A DNA stretch of 64,000 bases, taken from the NCBI GenBank assembly GCA_949292175.1, contig CASEYJ010000016.1, positions 1 to 64,000 of the forward strand, given 5' to 3'. Made by a program: the position numbers and the translations under genes. The stretch comes from an uncultured bacterium. GTDB taxonomy: Bacteria > Cyanobacteriota > Vampirovibrionia > Gastranaerophilales > Gastranaerophilaceae. Below are positions 35,826 to 44,977 of this stretch, one piece after another. The notes beneath the pieces are model-generated. The model saw only the letters and a program-made list of their open reading frames with translations. It ran no database searches and was not told the origin of the DNA. Each line of letters starts with the position of its first letter. Position 1 is the stretch's first letter.

Positions 35826-36989
35826 ATGGATATGATTGATGAAAAAAAGCCCCAAATATGGTTGAATACAGCTCACTTTGTAAATGATATTTATACGGGA
35901 ATGTTAAACCCTATCATGCCTTTTGTTGCTATGAAATTGGGTATTACAATGGCTATTGCGACGATTGTTTTGAGTCTGTCGCATATTTGTGCTTCGCTTT
36001 TGCAGCCAATATTTGGATTTTTTGCCGACAATATGAGAAAAAGAGCTTTCATTTTTTGGGGGCTTCTGTCCACGGCATTATTTATATCCTTTGCGCCTGG
36101 AGTTTCGCATCTCGCACCTTTGATTGTGTTTGTGATTTTGGGTAGTCTTGGATCAAGTCTTTTTCATCCTCAGGCTTTAGGGTTTGTACTTAAATTTTCT
36201 AAGTCTGAAAATATCTCAAGAAATATGGGAATTTTTATGGGGTGTGGAACTTTAGGGTTCGCTCTTGGACCAATTGTATCGTCAGGAATTACCCAGTTTT
36301 TTGGTCTTGAGAAAATGCCATTTTTAGCAAGTGTAGGGGTAACCGTTGCTTGTTTAATGTTTGCGTTCGTTCCTAAAACCAGCCATATTTCTGCTAACAA
36401 GTCGCATAAAGATTTTATCGATACATTTAGAGCTATTCTTACCAATAGAAAACTTAATTTGTTGAATGTTATAGCTATGCTTAAGACTCTTGTTACGACT
36501 TCTTCTTGTATCTTGCTTCCGTTCTTGTGGAAGGATATGGGATATAATCCTTTTTATATCGGGTTTGCATTATTCGCTTTTAATTTTGCAGGCGGGATAG
36601 GGGCTTTTGTTAGTCGTAAATTTGAAATGAAAGTCGGCACTGAAAATGTATTTTATTTTTCTATGATTTTAACTTTCCCTATGATGATATTGTTTATGCT
36701 TTTGTATAAATCTCATCCAACAGTTGCTCTTGTAACATTCATTTTGATGGGATTGATTCAGTGGATGGCTGTTCCTGTTACAATGGTTATGGCACAAAGT
36801 GTTTTGCCTGAGTATAAAAGCATTATAGGCGGTTTTATTAATGGTTTTTCTTGGGGTGTGGTTGCTATTGCGATGACCGTTATAGGTTTTGTTGCACAGG
36901 CAAAAGGTATTATGCCTGTTCTTCTCATTATTTCAGCAATCCCTGCGGTTTTATCTTATCCTATTGTTAAGAAGTTGTTTAGTTTATAA
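35826..36989 (+). CDS. MFS transporter, fosmidomycin-resistance (Fsr) type
   Basis: A 387-residue, about 12-helix exporter of the major facilitator superfamily. The order H-F-V-N-D near 17-21, S-L-S-H-I-C-A-S-L-L-Q-P near 50-61, F-A-D-N-M-R-K-R near 65-72 (the loop 2-3 motif) and G-S-S-L-F-H-P near 108-114 is that of the Fsr-like group. Such proteins export fosmidomycin and other small compounds; the natural substrate is unknown. It ends two bases before a convergent gene. An in-frame second ATG at 35832 exists. Confidence 0.8.
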   Translation: MDMIDEKKPQIWLNTAHFVNDIYTGMLNPIMPFVAMKLGITMAIATIVLSLSHICASLLQPIFGFFADNMRKRAFIFWGLLSTALFISFAPGVSHLAPLIVFVILGSLGSSLFHPQALGFVLKFSKSENISRNMGIFMGCGTLGFALGPIVSSGITQFFGLEKMPFLASVGVTVACLMFAFVPKTSHISANKSHKDFIDTFRAILTNRKLNLLNVIAMLKTLVTTSSCILLPFLWKDMGYNPFYIGFALFAFNFAGGIGAFVSRKFEMKVGTENVFYFSMILTFPMMILFMLLYKSHPTVALVTFILMGLIQWMAVPVTMVMAQSVLPEYKSIIGGFINGFSWGVVAIAMTVIGFVAQAKGIMPVLLIISAIPAVLSYPIVKKLFSL

Positions 36990-36991
36990 GT

Positions 36992-39187
36992 TTAGTTTAA
37001 TCTATACAGGTTTTTAATTTGTTTGCTATCTTCTAAGTCCATCCCGTAAATCCAGCCTTCCAGAGCATCAAGATATAATTGATCTTCCGGATTTTTCCAA
37101 AGTTGTCCTATATATTCTTTAATATTTAGATTTTTAATTTCGGTTAAGTCGTCTGTCGATACGTCGTTGTATAGTACTCCAAGGTAAACTGGAGTATTAC
37201 GCGTCCCTGTGACTTCTTCATTCAAGTTTTTGCAGTATTCCAAAATTCCGTTGCGAATTTTCTTTGTCATTTCAGGAGATGGAATATAGCTGTTACTAAT
37301 TTCTATATTATCAACTATTAATGCAGGCTCAGTTTCAGTGCTGACGTAGTAGCACAGCGCATTGCCGATAGTTTTGTTGGTTGTGTTATCTATTAATTCG
37401 ATGAAATTAAATGTAGTATTTGTAAGATATGTTGACATAGCTTCCCCATTGTCTTTACCCATTCCTATACAGCAGGTTGAGTAGTTTCCTTGGAACAGGT
37501 CGTGTTGAGGAAATCTATTCCACATCTTTATTGTTAGGTCGATTGTTTTTTGTTTGTATTCATCTTCTATTTGTTCGCAGCCTTCTATTAATGAAGCTAT
37601 ATGGTCGCGAAGCATTAGTGTATGCATAGCTTTTGCGGAATGCTCTCCGACAATATTTGATTTTGCTCTGTTCCAGACCGGCGTAAGTTCGGAGTTGAAG
37701 TTTTTCATAAAGTCAAGGAGTTTTGTTTTATTTATTATTATTTCTTGCGGAAGGTGAAATTCATTATTTTTAATATAACGTTGATATTTTTTAGTTATAA
37801 ACGTTTTTGCCGGAGATGTCATAAGTTCATTGACATTTAAGCTGAATCTTTTTGCTAAATTTTGCGTTTGTTCAGTGTATTTGTCTTGTGCGTTGATATG
37901 AATTTCATTTTCAGCAGAAGGGGTGAGCCATTTCTCGTAGTTTAATCCGTTTTTATTAAAACTACTTTTAACTGCTTGGTTAATTTTTGCAATCTCATCG
38001 TTGGAGTTTAATAGTGCGGTTTTAAAGTCTTCTTGACGATTGGCTAATGCTATTATGTCTTTAAGTGAGTCTGAATTTTTGTTAAGTTGAATACCTATTA
38101 AGTGGGTATAGTTTAAATCCCAAGCTGACAATTTTTGAGATGAGGTGTTTATTTCATCCGGCTGTAAATCTGCATTATATACCATATTTTCCATAATGTA
38201 ATTGATAACATCATGTCTAAGTTGTTTAATGTTTATTGAGCCTTGTGTAATCATATCATTTATTTGGCTCATGTCTGAATTGGTTATTTTATATTCATTA
38301 ATTAATTCGATTAGGTTAACTTTTTCAGGAGGGGTTAGCGGTACTTCCAGATTAGTTTTGCAGTTTATACCGTTTCGTAAGGTTTCAAATTCTTCGGGCT
38401 CAAATGTGTCTAGTATTTTTAAATACTCATTCATTTCAAAAAAGCGTTTGCGTAGAAGAATATCGTTTAAGCTGTTATCTTCAAGTGTAGCCAGTTTTAG
38501 CAGTTTACTAGCTTTTGTTGCAAAATACATTTTTACTATATCTTGCTTCTTGTCAAGCGCCATGTTAAGGTTTCCAGCGTTGATGTATTTATCAGGGGTT
38601 TTTATGCATTGATTGTACATTTTTGCATAGTATGGTACGCCATTTATAAAGTCTTTTGTGTTAGTCTTACGGTCAATGTTATCGAGTATTCTTGGAATTA
38701 AGTTAGGTGGTAACTTTTTCTCTTCATATAATGCCTTTATGAATGGTAGATTTTCCTGTGTGCAACCTTTAAGAATCCTTGCGATGAGATATCTTGGAAA
38801 TTTTTCATCCTGACATAGTGTTTTTGCAAGAGGTAGAGAAGTTGCATTTGTATGGCAAATTATTGGGTATATTTCGTGTTTTGGAAATTTTTCTTGACGT
38901 AAAAGTGAAAGACAGAAGTTTATATTTTCTTTAGTTGTTGCTTTGTCAAGTCTGGATAAATCAGCTTCATCTTCGTATTTGTCAGCGTATTCGATTACTT
39001 CTTTTTTTAGGCCTTCAAATCTTTCGTCGCTCATTTGAGCGTTGCAGCCAGTAAAATATAAATAGTGCAAATTCCCTGCCGGATATTTGCAATAAGCTGG
39101 GTATTCAACAGGTGATGTTTGGTTACAGCTTTTTTTTACTGTAACTATTGGGTTAATGTTATTCGTAGAAATCCTACTAACTTGCAT
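36992..39187 (-). CDS. Large lineage-specific protein with helical repeats, function unknown
   Basis: A 731-residue protein. Residues about 85-195 contain three to four repeats of about 33 residues of the type E-N-x-x-F-x-x-x-L-x-x-E-K-F-P-x-x-L-I, which look like a helical solenoid. An L-Y-F-T-G motif lies near 43-47. The C-terminal third contains a distinct block (about 575-635) with Q-G-N-Y-S-T-C-C-I-G, N-G-E-A-M, and L-I-D-N-T-T-N-K-T-I-G-N-A, suggesting a compact alpha/beta domain that may use the tandem Cys. No signal peptide or membrane helix is seen. I recognise no family. It could be an effector-like or scaffold protein. Confidence 0.65.
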   Translation of the reverse strand: MQVSRISTNNINPIVTVKKSCNQTSPVEYPAYCKYPAGNLHYLYFTGCNAQMSDERFEGLKKEVIEYADKYEDEADLSRLDKATTKENINFCLSLLRQEKFPKHEIYPIICHTNATSLPLAKTLCQDEKFPRYLIARILKGCTQENLPFIKALYEEKKLPPNLIPRILDNIDRKTNTKDFINGVPYYAKMYNQCIKTPDKYINAGNLNMALDKKQDIVKMYFATKASKLLKLATLEDNSLNDILLRKRFFEMNEYLKILDTFEPEEFETLRNGINCKTNLEVPLTPPEKVNLIELINEYKITNSDMSQINDMITQGSINIKQLRHDVINYIMENMVYNADLQPDEINTSSQKLSAWDLNYTHLIGIQLNKNSDSLKDIIALANRQEDFKTALLNSNDEIAKINQAVKSSFNKNGLNYEKWLTPSAENEIHINAQDKYTEQTQNLAKRFSLNVNELMTSPAKTFITKKYQRYIKNNEFHLPQEIIINKTKLLDFMKNFNSELTPVWNRAKSNIVGEHSAKAMHTLMLRDHIASLIEGCEQIEDEYKQKTIDLTIKMWNRFPQHDLFQGNYSTCCIGMGKDNGEAMSTYLTNTTFNFIELIDNTTNKTIGNALCYYVSTETEPALIVDNIEISNSYIPSPEMTKKIRNGILEYCKNLNEEVTGTRNTPVYLGVLYNDVSTDDLTEIKNLNIKEYIGQLWKNPEDQLYLDALEGWIYGMDLEDSKQIKNLYRLN

Positions 39188-39251
39188 ACAGATAGTTTAA
39201 GAGTCATAAAGCAGAAATCTTGCTGTAATGTAAAGATATATTAAACTGCAA

Positions 39252-39530
39252 TTAAGCCATAACGTCTAATTTGTTTTGCTTAAGTTCTTGAGCTTGACGT
39301 TTAGCTGAAGCTTTTTCTTGTAGGTATGCCAACTTGTATAAAAGAGAGTTAGATGCTAAATCAAGGCTGATTTTTTTATCCATTTCGTGGAGCATGCTCA
39401 AATTATGCTCACCTCCGAATGCTTTTGAATGCATCATGTTAGTCATGGAATTAGAAGCGTTCATCATATTGTACGCTGCATTATTCATTGTATTAATAGC
39501 ATTAAATCTAGCAATTGATGATACTAACAT
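39252..39530 (-). CDS. Small Met/Asn/Ala-rich helical protein, function unknown
   Basis: A 92-residue protein, nearly all helical. The first 40 residues are rich in Asn, Met, Ala and Ser (for example N-T-M-N-N-A-A-Y-N-M-M-N-A-S), the rest in Lys, Leu and Gln. There is no signal peptide. GAGG lies before the ATG at good distance. The composition recalls coiled-coil export substrates, but no family is recognised. It has little in common with its neighbours. Confidence 0.6.
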   Translation of the reverse strand: MLVSSIARFNAINTMNNAAYNMMNASNSMTNMMHSKAFGGEHNLSMLHEMDKKISLDLASNSLLYKLAYLQEKASAKRQAQELKQNKLDVMA

Positions 39531-39731
39531 ACTAACCTCAAAAATATACCTACCAGAAAATTATACTACTACATTATTTATTTTGCAATAGTCGTTCTAG
39601 ATATATGTTTGTAAAGTTTTGTAACAGATTTTGTAATTTCGCGCAATCAAGTAGAGAAAAAATACTTTATGTATATATAAGAGATATGAGAAGCATATCT
39701 ATGTGCAAACACGATAAAAAGGAGTTTTGGT

Positions 39732-39917
39732 ATGTCTGAGTTTAATTTATCAATTGGTACAGATGCGGCACGCAGAAAACGTCCGTTGGAACAATTGAAT
39801 ACAGCTGCTCAACAGATGAAAGCTGGAGATTTTACATCAACTTTTACTAAAATGGGTACAATGATTGGCGATGCTCTTAGAACCGGTCAAGTTCGAGATG
39901 CAGCTTCCTCTCTATAA
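39732..39917 (+). CDS. 61-residue protein of unknown function
   Basis: AAGGAG is placed well before the ATG. The peptide begins M-S-E-F-N-L-S-I-G-T-D-A-A-R-R-K-R and ends in a helical stretch (G-T-M-I-G-D-A-L-R-T). There is no membrane helix or Cys. It is monocistronic and lies 57 bases before coaX. The clear ribosome site supports that it is translated; its role is unknown. Confidence 0.6.
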   Translation: MSEFNLSIGTDAARRKRPLEQLNTAAQQMKAGDFTSTFTKMGTMIGDALRTGQVRDAASSL

Positions 39918-39974
39918 CTTTGCATTGTAAAGTTGTTTGTAATAGAATAGTCCTTAAAAAGAGAGGATTATTCT

Positions 39975-40727
39975 ATGCTGCTTACTGCTGATATTGGCAA
40001 TACTAGTATTACATTAGGCTTGTTTGATGATACGGCCTTGGTTGAAGAGTTCAGGCTGGCTTCTGATAAAGATTTGTCGCTTGAAGAGTATGAAGTTCTA
40101 ATAAAGTCTTTATTTAAAGATTTTAAAATTGACGGTTGTATTATTTCGTCAGTAGTTGAGGAATTGAATAAAAAGTTTAAAACGGCTGTGGATGAAGTAT
40201 TGAAGATTGATTCGATACTCCTTTCTGCTTCGTTGAATACCGGAATTAAGATTGCGCTTCAGAATAAAAAAGAAATTGGTGCTGACAGAATTGCAAATGC
40301 TGCCGGTGCTTATGTTTTGTATTCTCATCCTGTAATTGTAGTTGATTTTGGAACTGCTACGTCTTTTGATATTGTAAATAAGGACGGAGAGTTTGTTGGC
40401 GGAGTGATTGCTCCGGGGATAAACTTGCAGTTAAAAACTTTGAATAAGTTTACGTCTAAATTGCCAAGGATTGATGCTGCAAAGTCGCCGACTGCTATTG
40501 GTTCAAACACTACTGATGCTATATTGTCCGGTGTTATCCGCGGTTGTGCTTGCATGATTGATGGTTTAGTTGAGCAGTGTGAAAAAGAACTCGGCTCAAA
40601 GGCGGTTGTTGTTGCGACCGGTGGTTATGCAAGTATTGTTGTCGATTATATGAAAAGACCTTTTGATTTTATTAATCCGACATTAACCCTTGAAGGTTTA
40701 AGACATCTTTATTACTTGAATAGTTAA
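39975..40727 (+). CDS. coaX: Type III pantothenate kinase
   Basis: First enzyme of coenzyme A synthesis, ATP-dependent phosphorylation of pantothenate, 250 residues. The ASKHA fold signatures are D-I-G-N-T-S-I-T-L-G near 5-14, G-A-D-R-I-A-N-A-A-G near 101-110, V-D-F-G-T-A-T-S-F-D near 123-132 and G-G-V-I-A-P-G-I near 141-148. The type III enzyme is not inhibited by CoA. GAGAGGA precedes the ATG. The 3' end overlaps rex by four bases in convergent orientation. Confidence 0.93.
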   Translation: MLLTADIGNTSITLGLFDDTALVEEFRLASDKDLSLEEYEVLIKSLFKDFKIDGCIISSVVEELNKKFKTAVDEVLKIDSILLSASLNTGIKIALQNKKEIGADRIANAAGAYVLYSHPVIVVDFGTATSFDIVNKDGEFVGGVIAPGINLQLKTLNKFTSKLPRIDAAKSPTAIGSNTTDAILSGVIRGCACMIDGLVEQCEKELGSKAVVVATGGYASIVVDYMKRPFDFINPTLTLEGLRHLYYLNS

Positions 40728-41338
40728 ATGTTATAGGTAAATTGCAAGAAATTTCCCATAATATTTTCGTTCCAAACTTGTACGTCTTCCGGAACGTCCA
40801 GTACTGTTGGGGTAAAATTCCAGATGTATTTAATGTTGGCTTTAACAAGAAAGTCTGCCATAACTTGTGCATATTTTCTTGGAACTGTCAAAATTGCTAT
40901 ATCTATGTTAGATTTTCTTGAAAGATTTGGGAGTTTTGAAATGTCCAAAATCATTTTGTTATTCACAACTTTCCCAATTTTAGATTTATCATTGTCAAAT
41001 AGAGCCAATATGTTCAATCCGTAGTTTTGGAAGTTGTCATACTTTGCCAGAGCCATTCCAAGGTTTCCTGCTCCGATGATGAAAGCTTTTTTATTCTTCG
41101 AAAACCCAAGTGTTTTTTCTATTGAAGTTTTTAATTCCTTAACAATATACCCGACATTACTTTTTCCGGAGTTGTTCAATATGCTGATGTCTTTTCGGAC
41201 TTGAGAATCATCTATTTTTAATAATCCGGCAAGCTGTTTGCTTGAAATGTATTCAATCTGTTGTTCAATATAATCTGTCAAAATACAATGATACAAAGTT
41301 AATCTGTTGATTACTTTTTCAGAAATCTTTTTATTCAT
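40724..41338 (-). CDS. rex: Redox-sensing transcriptional repressor Rex
   Basis: Represses fermentation and respiration genes until the NADH/NAD+ ratio rises, 204 residues. The N-terminal winged helix carries I-S-S-K-Q-L-A-G-L-L-K-I-D-D-S-Q-V-R-K-D (about 31-50). The Rossmann NADH site is I-G-A-G-N-L-G-M-A-L near 86-95 with L-F-D-N-D near 110. It overlaps the preceding small ORF by eight bases and is probably translated from the same message. A Rex operator in its own promoter is not evident by eye. Confidence 0.88.
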   Translation of the reverse strand: MNKKISEKVINRLTLYHCILTDYIEQQIEYISSKQLAGLLKIDDSQVRKDISILNNSGKSNVGYIVKELKTSIEKTLGFSKNKKAFIIGAGNLGMALAKYDNFQNYGLNILALFDNDKSKIGKVVNNKMILDISKLPNLSRKSNIDIAILTVPRKYAQVMADFLVKANIKYIWNFTPTVLDVPEDVQVWNENIMGNFLQFTYNI

Positions 41339-41486
41339 TTTTCCCCTTCATATCCTCCGGATGATTTGAGTTTGAAAGTTTTATCTCGTAAAACTCGTTC
41401 TTGTCAATGTTAACTCCCATATTTTCGGTATTTAGAGTAAATTTTTTCTTTTTGTTTTTCAAAATGTTATCGATAAAACTTTTCAT
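41331..41486 (-). CDS. Small basic ORF preceding and overlapping rex
   Basis: A 51-residue peptide starting M-K-S-F-I-D-N-I-L-K-N-K-K-K-K-F. A longer reading to 41528 exists, but the TATTAT at 41498-41493 lies 6 bases before this ATG, so the transcript should begin here. The stop overlaps the rex start. No family is recognised. It may be a coupled leader ORF or a small protein of its own. Confidence 0.5.
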   Translation of the reverse strand: MKSFIDNILKNKKKKFTLNTENMGVNIDKNEFYEIKLSNSNHPEDMKGKNE

Positions 41487-41492
41487 ATTCCA

Positions 41493-41498
41493 ATAATA
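41493..41498 (-). promoter_or_regulatory. Extended -10 box of a leaderless promoter for the small ORF and rex
   Basis: TGG-TATTAT on the minus strand, then 6 bases and the ATG at 41486. There is no Shine-Dalgarno. Confidence 0.5.
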
Positions 41499-41655
41499 CC
41501 ATGGAAAAAGTTTAACGGAATATAACATTTCTTAAAATGCTACTTGAAATTTTTCTGTGTTTATAATAGTATAAACTGGTGCGTCGGTGATTTTTTGTGG
41601 ATAAGCCGATTAGGAATTTAAATAGTATTAATTAAAATTATAAAGGAACAGGAAA

Positions 41656-42009
41656 ATGAACCCTATTATTGACGAATTAGAAAAACCTTATATGGAAAAG
41701 GAAGTGCCGGACGTAAACCCTGGTGATACCGTCAAAGTATTTGTTAGAATTGTTGAAGGTAATAAAGAAAGAATTCAGGCTTTTGAAGGTACTATCATTA
41801 AGAAACATGGTGCAGGTATTAACAAAACTATCACTGTAAGAAAAGTATTCCAAGGTGTTGGTGTAGAACGTGTATTCTTACTTCACTCACCTAGAATTGA
41901 CAAAATTAACGTTGTAAGACGTGGTGATGTTAAACGTGCTAAATTGTACTACTTGAGAGAACGTTCAGGTAAAGCTACTCGTATCAAGGAAAAAATTGAA
42001 AAAAGATAA
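41656..42009 (+). CDS. rplS: 50S ribosomal protein L19
   Basis: Large-subunit protein at the 30S interface, 117 residues. The sequence [14 protein letters not shown] near 22-35, [10 protein letters not shown] near 40-49, [10 protein letters not shown] near 72-81 and [15 protein letters not shown] near 88-102 is typical. AAAGGAACAGG precedes the ATG. It overlaps rbgA by 14 bases, and the following rnhB completes the cluster known from many bacteria (rplS-rbgA-rnhB). Confidence 0.97.
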   Translation: MNPIIDELEKPYMEKEVPDVNPGDTVKVFVRIVEGNKERIQAFEGTIIKKHGAGINKTITVRKVFQGVGVERVFLLHSPRIDKINVVRRGDVKRAKLYYLRERSGKATRIKEKIEKR

Positions 42010-42835
42010 GACACATATTCACTGGTATCCGGGGCATATAGCCAAAGCTGAAAGAAAGTTAAAAGAACAACTTTCACTTGTGGATGCTGTAATTGAAGTT
42101 ATTGATGCGAGACTGCCTATTTCAAGCAGTTATGAAAATATTACGGGGCTTTTGGGTCAAAAGCCCCGCTTAATTTTGCTAAATAAATCTGATTTAACAG
42201 AAAAAAGTGAGCTTAAAAAATGGATTTCCGTTTTAGAAGAAAAATATAATGCTCCTGTTCTTATTTCCGACGCAAAGAACTCTAAGGATTTAAATACTGT
42301 TGTAAAGAAGGCTGTTGAGCTTTCCGAACCTAGAATTCAAGCTATCATGCAAAAGGGTTTGTTGAGGCGCCCTGCAAGGGTTATGGTTGTTGGAATGCCA
42401 AATGTTGGAAAGTCCAGTATTATTAATAAGCTTACAAGGTCTTCTAAAACCAAAATTGGAGCAAAGGCCGGAGTTACAAGGCAGCAGCAGTGGGTGAGAA
42501 TTAATCCTCAGCTCGATCTTTTAGATACTCCAGGTATTATTCCTATGCGTCAGGATAATCAAGAAGCAGCTCATAAATTGGCATTTGTTAATTCTGTTTC
42601 TGAAAATGCTTATTCTAACGAGCTTGTGGCTAAGGAACTGTTGGTATTACTTGATGAAAAATATCCTGATAAACTTAGAGAATATTATAAACTTGAGGGT
42701 GATATTTCACTTGAGGGTATTGCAATTTCAAGAAATTGGTTAGTTTCAGGTGGTGAACCTGATATTGAGCGTACTGCGGCTTATTTGTTGAGAGATTTTA
42801 GAGAAGGTAAGATCGGAAAATTTATTCTCGATTAG
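41996..42835 (+). CDS. rbgA: Ribosome biogenesis GTPase RbgA (YlqF)
   Basis: Circularly permuted GTPase needed for late 50S assembly, 279 residues. The motif order G4-G5-G1-G2-G3 is visible: L-N-K-S-D near 63-67, then [10 protein letters not shown] near 134-143, T near 161, and D-T-P-G near 177-180. The N-terminal [10 protein letters not shown] is typical. The start is TTG at 41996 inside rplS, supported by AAGGA 6 bases upstream and the lack of any nearby ATG. Confidence 0.93.
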   Translation: MKKDKTHIHWYPGHIAKAERKLKEQLSLVDAVIEVIDARLPISSSYENITGLLGQKPRLILLNKSDLTEKSELKKWISVLEEKYNAPVLISDAKNSKDLNTVVKKAVELSEPRIQAIMQKGLLRRPARVMVVGMPNVGKSSIINKLTRSSKTKIGAKAGVTRQQQWVRINPQLDLLDTPGIIPMRQDNQEAAHKLAFVNSVSENAYSNELVAKELLVLLDEKYPDKLREYYKLEGDISLEGIAISRNWLVSGGEPDIERTAAYLLRDFREGKIGKFILD

Positions 42836-42852
42836 AGGTTGAGTTAATATTG

Positions 42853-43533
42853 ATGAGTAGTAATTTTGCTGACGAATCACATATAAGAGGACTTTTTGCT
42901 TTTGATGAAAGTTTTGATTCTGTAATTATTGGAACAGATGAGGCGGGTAGGGGCCCTGCTGCAGGTGGAGTCTTTGCAAGTGCTGTTTGTTTTCGTGAGC
43001 TTAGTGATACTCTTATTGAAGAATTATCCATATTAAATGACAGCAAACAGTTGTCAAAGAAAAAGCGTGAGTATTTGTATGATATTGTGAAAAACGAAAC
43101 GGTTAATTCAACTATTTGTGTAGAAGTTGCTGAAATTGAGAAAATAAATATATTGAATGCTTCTCTAAAGGCTATGCGATTAGCCTGTTTGGATGTGATC
43201 AAGCAATTAAATAGTGAAAATTTATTGGTTTTAGTTGATGGCAATAAATTAATTAAGGAGTTTAAATATCCACAAAAATTTGTAGTTAAAGGTGATAGCC
43301 GTTCTGCATCGATTGCGGCAGCAAGTATTTTGGCTAAAGTTTCAAGGGATAGGTATATGGAAGAACTTGATAAAAAGTTCCCGCAATACGGCTGGGCGCG
43401 TAATGCGGGATATCTTACAAAAGAACATATTAAAGCAATTGATGAGTTCGGATTATCTGAGTTTCATCGTCCTTCATTCTTGAAAAAACATTTTGCACAA
43501 AAGAAAGAGAAGAAACAGCTTACACTTTTCTAG
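42853..43533 (+). CDS. rnhB: Ribonuclease HII with C-terminal clamp-like peptide
   Basis: Removes RNA from RNA:DNA hybrids and single ribonucleotides from DNA, 226 residues. The active-site D-E-A-G-R-G near 29-34, the further D in V-D-G-N, and the K-G-D-S-R-S-A-S-I-A-A-A-S-I-L-A-K-V signature near 139-156 are present. An unusual N-terminal extension of about 25 residues precedes the core. The protein ends K-K-Q-L-T-L-F, which fits the beta-clamp-binding consensus. The ATG at 42853 is preferred to the TTG at 42850. The 3' end overlaps the convergent gene by four bases. Confidence 0.94.
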   Translation: MSSNFADESHIRGLFAFDESFDSVIIGTDEAGRGPAAGGVFASAVCFRELSDTLIEELSILNDSKQLSKKKREYLYDIVKNETVNSTICVEVAEIEKINILNASLKAMRLACLDVIKQLNSENLLVLVDGNKLIKEFKYPQKFVVKGDSRSASIAAASILAKVSRDRYMEELDKKFPQYGWARNAGYLTKEHIKAIDEFGLSEFHRPSFLKKHFAQKKEKKQLTLF

Positions 43534-43805
43534 TCAACTATTGCTGCTACAATTCCTCCAACAATTGCTCCGGCGAGTATACCACCTGCAACAGAGCCTG
43601 CTGTTGTTCTATTATGGTAATAATGAACCTCTCTTACTGGAGGATGATAGTAATTCCTTCCGTAATATTGGTTTACGACTACACGCTGATGTTTTGGATG
43701 CATTTTGTGTCTTCTGTATTTCCATCCATCTTCGCAGTCTGCTGATGCAGGCAGTGTGCTTCCTACTATAGCTATTAAGCTCAGTATTGCTAAAAACTTT
43801 TTCAT
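43530..43805 (-). CDS. Exported His/Tyr-rich protein with glycine-zipper tail
   Basis: A 91-residue protein. The signal peptide is residues 1-22 (ending P-A-S-A-D). The mature part is rich in His, Tyr and Arg (for example H-H-P-P-V-R-E-V-H-Y-Y-H) and could bind metal. The last 25 residues form a glycine-zipper helix (A-G-S-V-A-G-G-I-L-A-G-A-I-V-G-G-I-V), as in small outer-membrane or envelope stress proteins. AGGAGAAGGG precedes the ATG. Function unknown. Confidence 0.7.
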   Translation of the reverse strand: MKKFLAILSLIAIVGSTLPASADCEDGWKYRRHKMHPKHQRVVVNQYYGRNYYHPPVREVHYYHNRTTAGSVAGGILAGAIVGGIVAAIVD

Positions 43806-43898
43806 AACCCTTCTCCTATCATAACTACTACGTTTATAGTAACGATTTGTTTTTATAAATTGTTCATTTTTTATAAAATTAGGAGTAATATTAAGTTA

Positions 43899-44426
43899 TT
43901 ATTTGCTGCTGTAAAGTGTTTTAAATGCGTTTAAATCGTTTGTTGAGAGCATCATTTGATGTTGTGTCATGTAGTACATTACATCTGTCGGGTTGTTTGA
44001 GTGCTCAAGTCCTAGAGCATGACCGATTTCATGGAGTGAAACTAAGTATATTTGTCTATCATACATTTTTATATTTTTCCCGGGAACATTTGATTTTATA
44101 GTTATTAAAGATTTGCTTATGTAATTATCTTTTGTTGGGTAGTTTATATTGGTTCCGGCAACGTAAGCCTGATTCTTCTCAACTGCAGGCTGTTCTTCAA
44201 ATGTTACGATTATATTTGCTTCATTTGGAGAGTTTGTGTATGTGAATTTTGCAATTCGTGTAAGGTTTGTCCAAGTCATAAATGCTTGTTTTACTGTTGC
44301 CTTGTGGGGAGATTGGTCTATATATACACTAATCGGGAAACTTTTGTACCTGAGATCTCCTGCAAGGGTTACACTTGTTAGAGTTGATAGAATTATTGCA
44401 AATACAGTAAAAAAAATTTTTTTCAT
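43899..44426 (-). CDS. Secreted metzincin (matrixin-like) metalloprotease
   Basis: A 175-residue exported zinc protease. The signal peptide is 1-22. The zinc site is H132-E-I-G-H136-A-L-G-L-E-H142, the HExxHxxGxxH metzincin motif, with the Met-turn residue at M150 in D-V-M-Y-Y-M. The domain is small, close to peptidase family M10 catalytic domains without a propeptide or hemopexin part. It is followed upstream by a paralogue 16 bases away, so the two are probably cotranscribed. The absence of a pro-domain suggests that it is active on secretion or controlled otherwise. Confidence 0.85.
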   Translation of the reverse strand: MKKIFFTVFAIILSTLTSVTLAGDLRYKSFPISVYIDQSPHKATVKQAFMTWTNLTRIAKFTYTNSPNEANIIVTFEEQPAVEKNQAYVAGTNINYPTKDNYISKSLITIKSNVPGKNIKMYDRQIYLVSLHEIGHALGLEHSNNPTDVMYYMTQHQMMLSTNDLNAFKTLYSSK

Positions 44427-44442
44427 GTGATTTCCTTATTTT

Positions 44443-44970
44443 TTACGGAGTGTATATTATTTCAAATCTTTGAATATCATTTTTAGACAGTGACGTTTGC
44501 CCGTGTTCTACCGGATACATTATATCGTTTTTTAGAGGTGAATGGCCTAAGCCCATTGCGTGCCCGATTTCGTGCAAGGCTATGCTGTATATTTGGTTGT
44601 CTGATAGAGGGATTTGTGAACCAGGGTATGTTAGGTACATTGTAATTGTTGCTTTTGCGTAATAGCCAAGTGGTGTATAAGAATGAGCCAGTCCAACTGC
44701 ATTTTCAAAAGTTGAGCCACTGGTGTGAGGGTTATTTTCAGCAAACCTGACAACGATATTTGGATAGAATTTTTCTGATGTCACAAACCTAAATTTTGCG
44801 ATTTTTGAGGAGGCTTGCCAACTTGCAAAAGCTTTTTCGATGATAGGTTTTTTACTGTTTGATTCAATATAAACGTTAAGTGGAAAGTAACTCCATCGTG
44901 GAAGTTGGTAGGCCATGCTTTGTGCGGCTGTTATTATGTAGAGCAGTAGTATTATTAATAATTTTTTCAT
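44443..44970 (-). CDS. Secreted metzincin (matrixin-like) metalloprotease, paralogue
   Basis: A 175-residue exported protease of the same type. The signal peptide is 1-20 (ending Q-S-M-A-Y). The zinc motif is H133-E-I-G-H137-A-M-G-L-G-H143 with M151 in D-I-M-Y-P-V. It shares the opening strand pattern W-S-Y-F-P-L-N-V-Y-I with the downstream copy. The start at 44970 is chosen over 45006 because TATAAT lies 7 bases before it with TTGAAA 17 bases further up. The divergent Trp leader promoter starts only 42 bases away. Confidence 0.85.
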   Translation of the reverse strand: MKKLLIILLLYIITAAQSMAYQLPRWSYFPLNVYIESNSKKPIIEKAFASWQASSKIAKFRFVTSEKFYPNIVVRFAENNPHTSGSTFENAVGLAHSYTPLGYYAKATITMYLTYPGSQIPLSDNQIYSIALHEIGHAMGLGHSPLKNDIMYPVEHGQTSLSKNDIQRFEIIYTP

Positions 44971-44977
44971 ATCTATT

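Noticed and set aside
41530..41655. Structured L19 leader RNA upstream of rplS
   Set aside because: Only a weak CGG/CCG pairing is seen and no match to the known L19 leader could be made by eye.
42822..43244. Long antisense ORF over rnhB
   Set aside because: It lies entirely against a clear RNase HII gene, has no ribosome site and reads as a Ser/Asn-rich shadow.
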